Below the pieces are notes generated by a model that was given only the letters and a program-made list of their open reading frames with translations, had not been told where the DNA came from and searched no databases. From positions 1 through 30,246 of the IMG/VR virus record IMGVR_UViG_3300019776_000309: DNA of 30,246 nt, one strand, 5' to 3'. Origin of the DNA: a virus. The translations under genes were made by a program, and so were the position numbers. Position 1 is the stretch's first letter; every line of letters starts with the position of its first letter. Below are positions 22,744-30,246 of this stretch, piece after piece.

Positions 22744-23574
22744 TTGGAACGAGTTTGCATCGTCGGCACAGCCGGATCGTGGACGCAGACCCCGTGGACG
22801 GACGCGGGGCTGTCGATTCTCAGCCTCAACGACGCGTACCGGCTGAAAGGCTTTCAGCGAGCCGATGCGTGGTACGACCTGCATCCGCTCGACCACTTCG
22901 TGCATCCACCGAGTGATGGCCCGATGTTCGCGCACCAGGTGCCGCCTGGGTACTACGTGCGCCCCTCTGATCATCGTGAGTGGCTGGCGAAGCAGGATAT
23001 TCCGGTGTGGCTGCATCCCGACTACGCCACGCAGTGGCCCGACGCGGCGACGTGGCGCAGTGCGCGGGCGTTTCCCAAGGCCGACATCGAAGCGGCGTTC
23101 GGGCGGTACTTCACGTCGTCCCCGGCGTGGATGCTGGCCCACGTCATCTTGCAGGGCGCGAAGGAAGTCCACGTCTACGGCATCCATCTCGCGACCGAAC
23201 ACGAGTACATCGAGCAGCGGCCGAACTTCGAGTACTTGCTCGGGCGCGTCCTCGGGCCGTCGCGGGTGAAGCTGACCGAGAAGGACCACTGCCGGTACTA
23301 CGAGACGAAGGACGGACTCGTCGTACTGCCGCAGTCCACGCCTATTCTCGCGTCGGATTTCCAATACGCGTTTCAGCCGCGCCCCCGTGCCAACGTCGAG
23401 CCGCTGAAGTGGGAACTGCACAAGTACACCGTGAAGGCGAACCGCGCACTGGCGGAACTCAAGACCGCGCCGTGGTGGAAGCCCACCGGCCGCATCAAGG
23501 CAGACATGGCCCGATGGGACGCGTACATCGCGGACACGCAGGAACAACTGGCGCGGATCAATCTCGGCGCGTAA
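22744..23574 (+). CDS. Rossmann-like protein, possibly sugar-transfer related (function unknown)
   Basis: A 276-residue protein with a TTG start directly after the previous stop and GGAGAG about 5 nt upstream. It opens with VCIVGTAGSWTQTPW (4-18), a Gly/Ser-rich first loop, then LSILSLNDAY (23-32), ADAWYDLHPLDHF (40-52) and AKEVHVYGIHLATEHEY (139-155), a Rossmann-like alternation. It loosely recalls the Maf/MptE (DUF115) family, whose members include flagellin nonulosonic acid transferases, but the motifs are too divergent to call. I know similar proteins in other phage tail regions without a proven function. The C-terminal helix is long and charged. Confidence 0.5.
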   Translation: MERVCIVGTAGSWTQTPWTDAGLSILSLNDAYRLKGFQRADAWYDLHPLDHFVHPPSDGPMFAHQVPPGYYVRPSDHREWLAKQDIPVWLHPDYATQWPDAATWRSARAFPKADIEAAFGRYFTSSPAWMLAHVILQGAKEVHVYGIHLATEHEYIEQRPNFEYLLGRVLGPSRVKLTEKDHCRYYETKDGLVVLPQSTPILASDFQYAFQPRPRANVEPLKWELHKYTVKANRALAELKTAPWWKPTGRIKADMARWDAYIADTQEQLARINLGA

Positions 23575-23584
23575 GGAGACAGCA

Positions 23585-24394
23585 ATGCCCGGCGATTACA
23601 CGTACTACGACCCGAACGATCCCAACATGGGATCACAGACGGACGCCTCTCAGCAGGAATCGGCAAACGACTACATCTATTCGTCATTTGCGCGATCGGC
23701 ACAGGCGTCTCGCGCATACCAGTCGTTTCTGGCATCACGCGGCGGATCGTTGTCGGATGATGACCGGCGACAGGCGGAGGCGATTCTCCGCAGTGAGGGG
23801 CTGACTGTACCGCCTGGTATGGAAGTCACAAGCGACGGGCGCGTACTGCCTATCGATAAGACCACCCGCAACCGCATTATCACGGGTCTGATGGCGGCAC
23901 CGCTGCTCTTGCCTGGAAGCGGTGGAGCAGCGACTGGTGCTGCGGGCGCAGGCGGCAATGCTGGGCTGGCTGGAAGCGGTTACGTCGTGCCAAGCGCGGC
24001 GCTGGGCGCGGGCGGTGGCGTGACGTCGGCGGCGGGGTACGGCGGCATGGCTGGCCTCGCAGGCAGCGATTATGTCGTGCCCAGTGCGGCGCTCGGAGCC
24101 AATGGAGGCGTCGGCGCTGGAGTGGCTGGTACGGCGGGCGCGGCGACAAGCGCAGCATCGCGTGGGGCGTGGTCGCGTGTGGGCGACGCGTTCAAAGTGG
24201 CGGCGAAGGCTGCGCCTCTGGCGGCTGCGGTGGCCACACGCCCTAATGGTGGTGCCAACGGGTCTGGCTCCATGTCGCCCGAACTGCAGCAGTTGCTCGC
24301 GCAGGCGCTGAAGCGCATGTCGTCACAGGACGGCTTGTTCAATGCGGTCAACGCGCAGGCGATGGCTGGGCTTCCCACGATCTATCAGCGGTAA
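23585..24394 (+). CDS. putative internal virion / ejection protein with Gly/Ala repeats
   Basis: A 269-residue protein with AAGGAGACAGC before its ATG. The N-terminal region is polar and helical (SDDDRRQAEAILRSEGL). From about 100 it becomes Ala/Gly-rich, with a duplicated unit: GLAGSGYVVPSAALGAGGGV and GLAGSDYVVPSAALGANGGV, about 35 residues apart. The C-terminus is helical (SPELQQLLAQALKRMSSQDG). Hydrophobic Ala/Gly segments without a signal peptide suit a protein packaged in the head and inserted into the envelope during DNA delivery. The call is inferred from composition and position before two other internal-type proteins. Confidence 0.5.
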   Translation: MPGDYTYYDPNDPNMGSQTDASQQESANDYIYSSFARSAQASRAYQSFLASRGGSLSDDDRRQAEAILRSEGLTVPPGMEVTSDGRVLPIDKTTRNRIITGLMAAPLLLPGSGGAATGAAGAGGNAGLAGSGYVVPSAALGAGGGVTSAAGYGGMAGLAGSDYVVPSAALGANGGVGAGVAGTAGAATSAASRGAWSRVGDAFKVAAKAAPLAAAVATRPNGGANGSGSMSPELQQLLAQALKRMSSQDGLFNAVNAQAMAGLPTIYQR

Positions 24395-24403
24395 CTAACC
24401 ACG

Positions 24404-25501
24404 ATGGCTGTCTACACACCGACCACGAACTGGGACGACATCAACGCGCGCGGGGGCGTGTCTGGCACGACGCAGGCGCCCACGCTGGCTCCGTCGTCGG
24501 ACCCGAACGCCGAGACGACGAATACGGACTGGTCGCAGGTGTTGCCGCGTGGCGGGGTGTCCGGCACCACGACGCCGCAGACGCCGACCGTGGACCGTGG
24601 CGGGATTGCGGCGGCCTACCAGAAGTACCTCGGGCGCGCCATCAACCCCGACGAGTACCAGTACTGGCAGAACACGCCGAACTACGAGCAGGCGATTGCG
24701 GGATCCGCAGAGGCGCAGCAGTACGCCTCGCGTGGGTCGGCAAGCGCGAGTGCTGCGGCTGGCTCCATGCCGTGGGTCCAGCAGCAACTGGCCCGCTACA
24801 AGTCCACCGACGATCCGAACTATTGGGTCCGCGTCATGGCGGCAGACCCGAAGGTCGCGGCCGGGGACCAGTCGGCCATCGACTACTGGCTGATGCGCAT
24901 GTCGATTGGTGACGGTGCGGAAGATGTCCGCATGGGCCGCAAGTCTCCGTTTCAGGACGGTGGCGGCAGTGGACGGAACGGCTACACCGGCACCACGGCG
25001 TTCTCGGACCCAGCGACCCAGCAGTGGGAGACGATGCTGCGTCAGGTGGCGGACCGGTTGATGAACCCGACGCCCGATGCGACGAAGGAGTTGCAGCAGA
25101 CGCAGGCCCTTGACCCGCTGGAACGGCAGCGGCAGACGATGAAGCAGCAGACCGCGCAGCGCCTGTCGCAGCGAGGGATTACGCCGACCTCGGGCACCTG
25201 GGACGAAGCCATGCGCGAGGTGGACCGGCAGTTCAATGAACTGCGGACGCGCACGCAGGCGGGCTTTGCAAACACCTTCGCGCAGAACGACGAGAACCGG
25301 ATGCTGCAGGCGACGAACTTGTTCAAGCAGATCCCGCAGTATCAGGACACGCGGTTGGAACTCGCCCGCAACACGCTGATTCCGACGAACGTCGGGTCAC
25401 TGTTGAACATTCAGCAGCAGGGCAACCAGTGGGACGCGCAGCAGCAGCAGGCGTTCTGGCAGACCTTGGCCAAGACGATCAGCGACCTCCTGAATCGGTA
25501 G
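24404..25501 (+). CDS. putative internal virion protein
   Basis: A 365-residue protein. It begins with two short repeats containing RGGVSGTT (about 16-23 and 49-56), then YQKYLGRAINPDEYQYWQ (about 70-87), which resembles the YxxxLGRxxDxxGxxYW motif of DUF4214-like segments in large phage internal proteins. The C-terminal half is Gln-rich and helical (LERQRQTMKQQTAQRLSQRG, NEXR-type coils), with QQQ runs near the end. No enzyme site is seen. Its position between other internal-type genes suggests a role in genome ejection. Confidence 0.55.
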   Translation: MAVYTPTTNWDDINARGGVSGTTQAPTLAPSSDPNAETTNTDWSQVLPRGGVSGTTTPQTPTVDRGGIAAAYQKYLGRAINPDEYQYWQNTPNYEQAIAGSAEAQQYASRGSASASAAAGSMPWVQQQLARYKSTDDPNYWVRVMAADPKVAAGDQSAIDYWLMRMSIGDGAEDVRMGRKSPFQDGGGSGRNGYTGTTAFSDPATQQWETMLRQVADRLMNPTPDATKELQQTQALDPLERQRQTMKQQTAQRLSQRGITPTSGTWDEAMREVDRQFNELRTRTQAGFANTFAQNDENRMLQATNLFKQIPQYQDTRLELARNTLIPTNVGSLLNIQQQGNQWDAQQQQAFWQTLAKTISDLLNR

Positions 25502-25508
25502 ACCTCCT

Positions 25509-26888
25509 ATGTATCCACCGAACGATCCACCGCTTGATCCGCTAGGCCTCCCGCCCGCGCCGTCTGCGCCTGCTGCGCCACAGCCTGTGCAGCCGACGTC
25601 CATGCCGACCGCTGCCAAGGTCATCTTGACGGCGCTGGCCGCGCTGGCTGGACCGGGTCGTGGCACAGGCATCTTGCAGGGGATGCAGCAGTCGGACCTG
25701 TCCGCGCAGCAGCGGGCCGTGCAGGAGAATACGCGGCTCCAGCAGGACTACCAGCGGCAGCACCTGGCGTTTCAGGACGAACAGCGGGCGTATCAGGCGC
25801 AGCAGGAACAGCGGGCCGCACGGCTGAAGCAGATGCTGGACTCGTTCCAGACGGAACTGGCGAGCACGCCCGACGATACCAGCGCGGAGAACCTGTACAC
25901 CGCCGCGGGGCAGGCGTTTCAGGCGATGGGGTTCCGGGGCTTCGACGTGGACAGCCTGAAGCGGAAATACAAGTCGCCGTCGATGGTGGACCGAGCCGCG
26001 AAGGTGTTCAACAAGTGGAGCGACAACCCGCAGATCAAGGAACGGCTCAAGAGCGATCCGGAATCGCTCGTTGACTGGACTATTGGCGACGTAGGCGGGG
26101 TACCGATGACGTTCGGCCAGTACGCCGAACTCGCGCATTACGCGGTGCTGCCGCCACAGCCGAAGGAACCGTCGAAGCCGCCAGCGGTGGGCACCTTCGA
26201 GGACTACGTGACGCGGACGTATGGGGACGCGCCGACACCGGCACAAATTCTCGACGCCCGCAAAGCGTACAACCAGGCCGACGACCGCGCCCCGCGTGTG
26301 ACCGTGAACACAGGTGGGCAGACCGGCGCGTTCCCGCCCGCGATTCAGTCGCGCATCGACGCGAAGGGCAAGGAGTTCAACAGCCAGCCCGTCGTTAAGC
26401 GCATCCAGCAGATGGCCGAAGCGGTGACGTTTGCGGACAGCATGAACCCGCAGACCACGAACCCCAACGACGATCAGGCGTTGATCTACGCCTTTGCTAA
26501 AGCGATGGACCCGGATTCCGTCGTGCGCGAAGGCGAGTACGCGACGGTGCAGAAGTACGCGCAGAGTTGGGCGGACGTGTTTGGCTTCAGCGCGAGACGC
26601 ATCTTCTCCAATGGGCCATTCTTGACGCCGCAGGCCCGCGAGAACATGAAGGCCACGATTAAGGCCAAATACAGTTCGGCTGTGCCGCAGTACCGCAATG
26701 TCCGCAAGAACTACATCGGACAGGTAGACCGCATCATCGGTACGCCGGGTGGTGGTGCGGACTGGATTGTGGACTACGAAGCCGCCTTCCCACAGGACCA
26801 GACCGAGACACCGCCGACCGCGCCGGATGTCGAGAGCGCTCGGTCGCGCACACGCGATCTGTACAAGTCGCGTCAGGGGGCGAAGTAG
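25509..26888 (+). CDS. putative internal virion protein with coiled coil
   Basis: A 459-residue protein. The N-terminus is Pro-rich (PPNDPPLDPLGLPPAPSAPAAP), followed by AKVILTALAALAGPGRG (about 36-52), a possible membrane-active stretch, and then a Gln/Arg/Glu coiled coil (QQRAVQENTRLQQDYQRQ, to about 115). The remaining part is mostly helical with no catalytic motif. Long helical proteins of this type are ejected with the DNA in podoviruses. It starts 7 nt after the previous stop and its TAG abuts the next ATG. No homologue can be named from sequence alone. Confidence 0.55.
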   Translation: MYPPNDPPLDPLGLPPAPSAPAAPQPVQPTSMPTAAKVILTALAALAGPGRGTGILQGMQQSDLSAQQRAVQENTRLQQDYQRQHLAFQDEQRAYQAQQEQRAARLKQMLDSFQTELASTPDDTSAENLYTAAGQAFQAMGFRGFDVDSLKRKYKSPSMVDRAAKVFNKWSDNPQIKERLKSDPESLVDWTIGDVGGVPMTFGQYAELAHYAVLPPQPKEPSKPPAVGTFEDYVTRTYGDAPTPAQILDARKAYNQADDRAPRVTVNTGGQTGAFPPAIQSRIDAKGKEFNSQPVVKRIQQMAEAVTFADSMNPQTTNPNDDQALIYAFAKAMDPDSVVREGEYATVQKYAQSWADVFGFSARRIFSNGPFLTPQARENMKATIKAKYSSAVPQYRNVRKNYIGQVDRIIGTPGGGADWIVDYEAAFPQDQTETPPTAPDVESARSRTRDLYKSRQGAK

Positions 26889-28403
26889 ATGCCACGTCGT
26901 ACGCTGTCGCCGGAAGAACTCGCCGGAATTGAGCGCGAGATTGCGAACAAGCTGCCTGCGGGCCTGTCCGATGACGACTTCGACCGGCTCTTCGGTCCCG
27001 CCTACGAGCAGGCGCTCGGCATTGCTGAGAACAGCCCAGCGCCACTGAAAGGCTCGGCGCTGTCCCGTGCGATGTCGGGCTTGTGGCAGGCGTTGCCCTC
27101 TCCGAAAGCGTTGTACCGGTCGCTGCCGATTCCGCAGGCGTTGGGTGGGGGTGGGGTCATCGAGGGGCCGCTGAACGCGGTGTCAGGACTCGCCAACGCG
27201 CAGGTCGAGGAAGTCCGCAAAGCCGTAGACGCGAAGACGGGATTGGAGCGCGGTGGGCACGCGCTGGCCGCGTTGATTCCGGTCATGGGTCCGATGGCCG
27301 CAAACGTCGGGGAACGTGTCGCGCAGACCGGCGACATTGCAGGCGGAGTCGGTGGCGCGGTCGGCGTGGCGGGTCCAGTGGCGGCACTCGCCGGGATGCG
27401 TGCGGGCGTAGCCGCGAAACAGCGGGCAGGCGTTCCTGCGCTGCTGGAACGCGAAGCCGTGCAGCAGGTAGCCGACCGTGTGCTGGCTCCTGGCAACGTC
27501 AAATTCCGTGGCCGTGCGCAGGAGGCGGCACGCGGCATCCTTGACCGTGGCATGACGGGAAGCCGTGACGCCTTGCGCGAAGCGGCCGACGCGGGGATGC
27601 AGAAAGCGGGCGGCGAGATTGACGCGGCGATTCAGCGGAATGGCGGGCCACAGTCAGGCGTCTACATCGATCCGATTGTGCAGCAGATGCGGCAGGCGAT
27701 TGACGATCTGACCATCAACGGCGCACCGATCAAGGGCGCGGAACGCCGCGTGGCTGAACTCGAAAGCCGTATTCAGCAGATTGAAGCGCAGTCGAAGACG
27801 CAGCCGATGGGGCAGACGCCGGTACGGGGTACACCCCCACCGCCTCAACGCGCCATGTCCTTCGAGGACTTGCGCAAGATTCGCGACGAGCAGTACCGGC
27901 AGGCGGAAGAGGCCAAAGCCTATCAGCGCAACGGCGACCCGCAACTGTCCGACCAGGGCTTTGCCGCCGCGCAGACCGGCAGCGCGATTCGGCAGGAGTT
28001 TGGACGCCTCGCGCCCGATCTCGCGCAGGCCAACGCCGATTACAGTTTTTTCAAGACACTCGGGGACGTGTTGGACCCGGCACAGGGACGCCCGAAGCAG
28101 ACGACGCCCACAAGCGGCGTGACTGGCGGGAAGCGCACGGTGGGCACGGTCGCGGGGAACATCATGGGCGGCAAGATGGGTGCGTTTGTGCTCGGCACGG
28201 TGCTGCCGTGGATCGAGGAGTACAAGAGCCGTCCCGAATGGCAACTGGCCGACGCGCAGTCAAAGATGCGGCTAGCGTCCGCGATTCGTGCGGGCAACAT
28301 CGGACGGGCGCGAAGCCTGATGACGCATATCAGCGCCGTCGCCCCGCGTCAGTCTACCAGCCCCACCGAATCCCGAACCCAAACCACAGCACCAGCATGG
28401 TAA
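26889..28403 (+). CDS. putative internal virion / ejection protein
   Basis: A 504-residue protein. Residues 1-50 carry an acidic LSPEELAGIEREIANKL-type helix. About 120-180 is a Gly/Ala/Val hydrophobic region (HALAALIPVMGPMAANVG, GGVGGAVGVAGPVAALAG) that could enter a membrane. A long helical middle with coiled-coil potential (AERRVAELESRIQQIEAQSK) and the Arg/Glu-rich MSFEDLRKIRDEQYRQAEEAK follow. The C-terminus contains GNIMGGKMGAFVLGTVLPWI. There is no enzyme motif. Its last 50 nt are overlapped by an antisense gene and contain one copy of an 11-bp repeat. Confidence 0.55.
   Translation: MPRRTLSPEELAGIEREIANKLPAGLSDDDFDRLFGPAYEQALGIAENSPAPLKGSALSRAMSGLWQALPSPKALYRSLPIPQALGGGGVIEGPLNAVSGLANAQVEEVRKAVDAKTGLERGGHALAALIPVMGPMAANVGERVAQTGDIAGGVGGAVGVAGPVAALAGMRAGVAAKQRAGVPALLEREAVQQVADRVLAPGNVKFRGRAQEAARGILDRGMTGSRDALREAADAGMQKAGGEIDAAIQRNGGPQSGVYIDPIVQQMRQAIDDLTINGAPIKGAERRVAELESRIQQIEAQSKTQPMGQTPVRGTPPPPQRAMSFEDLRKIRDEQYRQAEEAKAYQRNGDPQLSDQGFAAAQTGSAIRQEFGRLAPDLAQANADYSFFKTLGDVLDPAQGRPKQTTPTSGVTGGKRTVGTVAGNIMGGKMGAFVLGTVLPWIEEYKSRPEWQLADAQSKMRLASAIRAGNIGRARSLMTHISAVAPRQSTSPTESRTQTTAPAW
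28350..28360 (+). repeat. 11-bp direct repeat, left copy
   Basis: CAGTCTACCAG, followed by C and then a C run. The same 11 bp occur at 28526-28536. The two copies bracket the antisense membrane-protein gene: this one contains its stop codon (CTA on this strand). Confidence 0.6.
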
Positions 28404-28518
28404 GGACCAGCAGCATCAGGATCGGCCCGGTGATGAACAGGATCACCGCCATGTACAGGCGGTATGCCTGCCAAACCCACCCGACGCCACGCATGACGGC
28501 GCTGATCAGTCTGTGCAT
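28354..28518 (-). CDS. small antisense membrane protein
   Basis: A 54-residue protein on the opposite strand (ATG at 28518, stop TAG at 28354). It begins MHRLISAVMRGVGWVWQAYR and continues with a strongly hydrophobic run (about 22-48, rich in Leu, Ile, Val, Met) ending FGIRWGW, giving one clear transmembrane segment with a basic start. Codon third positions are mostly G or C, as in the real genes. The ribosome site is weak; an ATG ten codons upstream (28548) follows GGAAGG closely. It overlaps the end of the preceding gene and lies next to the lysis genes, so a lysis or envelope role is possible. Confidence 0.5.
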   Translation of the reverse strand: MHRLISAVMRGVGWVWQAYRLYMAVILFITGPILMLLVLTMLVLWFGFGIRWGW

Positions 28519-28525
28519 CGTCAGG

Positions 28526-28536
28526 CAGTCTACCAG
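28526..28536 (+). repeat. 11-bp direct repeat, right copy
   Basis: CAGTCTACCAG, followed by A and then a C run, identical to 28350-28360. It lies just upstream of the ATG of the antisense gene. Recombination between the copies would remove nearly that whole gene. A 7-bp hairpin (CACTTCC, loop, GGAAGTG; 28556-28574) follows. Confidence 0.6.
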
Positions 28537-28643
28537 ACCCCCCTCCATTCCCTTCCACTTCCCTCGCGGAAGTGTCGCGCTCGGAGTTTTGCATGTGGCT
28601 GTTTGTGAATGTCCCTCCAGTGAAGCCCCCACAGGAGGCATGT

Positions 28644-28928
28644 GTGACTGAACGACAGCGGGCGCAGTGGGCCGATCTCGGGCAGATCGTCGTGGTGATG
28701 ACCACGGCGTGTCTCATCGTCGTGGCCGTGGCGTACGCACAGACGAACTTCGCGTCGGAACAGGCGGCGATTGCGCAGGCGACGACGAACGCCACGCTCC
28801 AGACGCGCTTGCAAGCCATCGACGAACGGGTATCGAAGGTGGAAGGCAAGATGGACTACGCCTTGTTCGCCGCGTTCGGAATCCTGATGACGCAGTTTGT
28901 CAGTCTCGCACTGGCGCGGAAGAAGTAG
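28644..28928 (+). CDS. holin-like membrane protein
   Basis: A 94-residue protein if started at the GTG at 28644, which has AGGAGG about 6 nt upstream. An ATG at 28593 with GGAG would add 17 residues. Residues 13-32 (GQIVVVMTTACLIVVAVAYA) form one transmembrane segment, 38-70 a helical or coiled-coil linker (TNATLQTRLQAIDERVSKVEGK), and 72-90 (YALFAAFGILMTQFVSLAL) a second hydrophobic segment ending ARKK. Its place directly before a lysozyme and its TAG/GTG overlap with it suggest a holin or a holin-associated protein that lets lysozyme reach the wall. Confidence 0.65.
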   Translation: MTERQRAQWADLGQIVVVMTTACLIVVAVAYAQTNFASEQAAIAQATTNATLQTRLQAIDERVSKVEGKMDYALFAAFGILMTQFVSLALARKK

Positions 28929-29347
28929 TGGATCTGGACGCCCTGAAAGCTCAACTGACGCGCCACGAAGGGCTGCGCCTGAAGCCGTACCGCGACACCC
29001 TCGGCCATCTCACGATTGGCGTGGGGCGCAATCTCTCAGAGGTGGGCATCAGCGAAGCGGAAGCCCTCACCCTGCTCGACGCGGACATCCAGACGGCGAT
29101 GCGCGGCCTCGACCTGCGGATGCCGTGGTGGCAGACGCTGGATGATGTGCGGCGGATGGCGCTGGTGGATCTCGCGTTCAACGTCGGCGTGGAAGGCGTG
29201 ATGAGTTTCCGCCGAATGCTCATGGCGCTTCGGGCGCGTCAGTACGACATCGCGGCTGCTGAACTTCTGCTCTCGAAGTGGGCCACACAGGTCCAACCCA
29301 CGCGCCGGGATACCTTGGCGCACATGCTCAGGACGGGTGAATGCTGA
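28928..29347 (+). CDS. endolysin, T4-type lysozyme (GH24)
   Basis: A 139-residue muramidase that cuts the bacterial wall for cell lysis. It aligns by eye with T4 lysozyme: RHEGLRLKPYRDTLGHLTIGVG (12-33) supplies the catalytic E14, D23 and T29, then ISEAEALTLLDADIQTAMRGL, LDDVRRMALVDLAFNVGVEGVMSF and RRDTLAHMLRTGE follow family order. It has no signal peptide, consistent with a cytoplasmic enzyme that needs a holin. The GTG start overlaps the holin-like gene stop. It is somewhat shorter than T4 lysozyme (164 residues), closer to the P22-type forms. It overlaps the next gene by 7 nt. Confidence 0.9.
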   Translation: MDLDALKAQLTRHEGLRLKPYRDTLGHLTIGVGRNLSEVGISEAEALTLLDADIQTAMRGLDLRMPWWQTLDDVRRMALVDLAFNVGVEGVMSFRRMLMALRARQYDIAAAELLLSKWATQVQPTRRDTLAHMLRTGEC

Positions 29348-30246
29348 AACGAACTTTGGCTGTGCTGCTGTGGTGTCTGACGATCGCCGCGTGCGTCCCG
29401 ATTCGACCGACCCCACCGCCGCAACCGCCGACACCTTCAGCGCCTCGGGTACTCGTGGCGACGGTGCGAACGCCTGACGGGGCCATTGTCCAGACGGGAA
29501 CCGGCACGCTCTCGGATGACTTCGGCCACGTCGTACCGTGTCTGTGGGGTGGGGACCGGCTGACCTGCACGCCGGTCGAGAGCATCCAACCAGGGTGGCA
29601 GGCGTATCTCCGCATCGTGGACGTGCCCGACCTCGACCCGTACGAGCAGCGCATTCCACAGCTACCGGCTGACGCGATCACGGACCTCGGCGAGATTCAC
29701 CTCGACGCCGCGCACTTCGACCCGTCCGGTATCCCGCTGGAGCAGTTGGCGCGGATTCGCGGAGCGATGTGGACGGAAACGTGGGCGTGCGACCTCGGGC
29801 CGCGTCCGTGGCAACCGAACAACGTGTGCGCCACGGACTTCCTTTGGAACTACAGCGAGGCGCAGCGGCTGGCGATTGTCCAGAACCTGACGAGCCTCGG
29901 CTATACCCATGCGGTGATCGGACCGCTCGTGGACAGCGACGGCTACCACGGCGCGTGGACGCCGAACAACTGGACGCAGAAGTTCGACCAGTTCCTCGAC
30001 ATGGCGCAGTACCTGTGGGACAACGGCCTTGCCCCGGTGGTGTTCATCCACCCGGACAACTGGACACTGGAGCAGACGCAGAGCCTGACGCCGCTGCTGC
30101 AACAGCCCCGCGCACAGAAGCTCCTGCGCATCATCATTCCGGCAGGTTGGGAACCCACCAAATATTCGTGGTCGAACGCGACGTGGACGGCGTACATGCA
30201 GTGGGGACGGCAGACGCTGCCGAATGCGCTCGTGCTGCTGCACACC
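29341..30246 (+). CDS. lipoprotein with possible glycosidase-like domain (partial, runs off the window)
   Basis: An open frame from ATG 29341 to the end of the window, 302 codons with no stop. Residues 1-17 are a signal peptide (MLKRTLAVLLWCLTIAA) ending at Cys18 in the lipobox IAAC, then a Pro/Thr linker (PIRPTPPPQPPTPSAP). About 40-115 form a beta-type domain (VLVATVRTPDGAIVQTG). From about 125, helical and strand elements rich in aromatic residues (FLWNYSEAQRLAIVQNLTSLGYTH, GYHGAWTPNNW, LAPVVFIHPD) recall TIM-barrel glycoside hydrolases, though no catalytic pair was identified. It overlaps the lysozyme gene by 7 nt. Confidence 0.7.
   Translation, partial: MLKRTLAVLLWCLTIAACVPIRPTPPPQPPTPSAPRVLVATVRTPDGAIVQTGTGTLSDDFGHVVPCLWGGDRLTCTPVESIQPGWQAYLRIVDVPDLDPYEQRIPQLPADAITDLGEIHLDAAHFDPSGIPLEQLARIRGAMWTETWACDLGPRPWQPNNVCATDFLWNYSEAQRLAIVQNLTSLGYTHAVIGPLVDSDGYHGAWTPNNWTQKFDQFLDMAQYLWDNGLAPVVFIHPDNWTLEQTQSLTPLLQQPRAQKLLRIIIPAGWEPTKYSWSNATWTAYMQWGRQTLPNALVLLHT

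Noticed and set aside
1-30246. tRNA, rRNA, integrase, transposase or attachment sites
   Set aside because: I looked for typical motifs and repeats and saw none. Lifestyle cannot be judged from this window.

Overview
The window is one gene-dense stretch of a GC-rich double-stranded DNA bacteriophage genome: the packaging, head, tail and lysis region of a short-tailed (podovirus-like) tailed phage. The evidence is a terminase pair, a P22-type portal, scaffold, HK97-type capsid protein, a T7 gp12-like tail nozzle, three large internal or ejection-type proteins, and a holin/lysozyme cassette. No sheath, tape measure or integrase is seen. Nearly all genes read rightward with ATGA, GTGA or TAATG overlaps, so long translationally coupled transcripts are likely. 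Shine-Dalgarno sequences are strong, including a near-perfect AAGGAGGTGA, and two proteins carry bacterial lipoprotein signals. The host cannot be named from the sequence.

Layout: (1) 1-422, the end of an upstream operon with a small helical protein and an NrdR-like zinc ribbon. (2) 480-4341, small and large terminase, two basic micro-ORFs and the portal. (3) 4338-6868, a methyltransferase, a small unknown protein, a GroES-like co-chaperonin, the scaffold and an unknown protein. (4) 6865-11942, a glycan module: HldE-like nucleotidyltransferase, methyltransferase, glycosyltransferase-like protein, NeuB-family synthase, cupin, small lipoprotein, NeuA-family CMP-sugar synthetase and a GT-B-like protein. 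(5) 11943-12298, a structured non-coding leader. (6) 12299-16124, decoration protein, major capsid protein and five small Ala/Ser/Thr-rich proteins. (7) 16125-17756, a beta-helix fibre or spike, followed by an opposite-strand HNH homing endonuclease of visibly lower GC. (8) 18328-23574, adaptor, zinc-finger protein, tail nozzle, fibre-like proteins and a Rossmann-like protein. (9) 23585-28403, internal virion proteins. (10) 28354-30246, an antisense membrane protein, holin-like protein, T4-type lysozyme and a lipoprotein that runs off the window.

Two observations stand out. The first is an apparently complete phage-borne nonulosonic (sialic-acid-like) acid activation module embedded in the head-assembly operon. 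The second is an identical 21-bp element with a palindromic core, found in two places only: just before the terminase operon and just before the capsid operon. It is the best candidate for a phage-specific promoter or operator and would divide the region into two transcription units, with the glycan genes at the end of the first. A GroES-like protein between the portal and scaffold genes suggests the phage adapts the host chaperonin for capsid folding.
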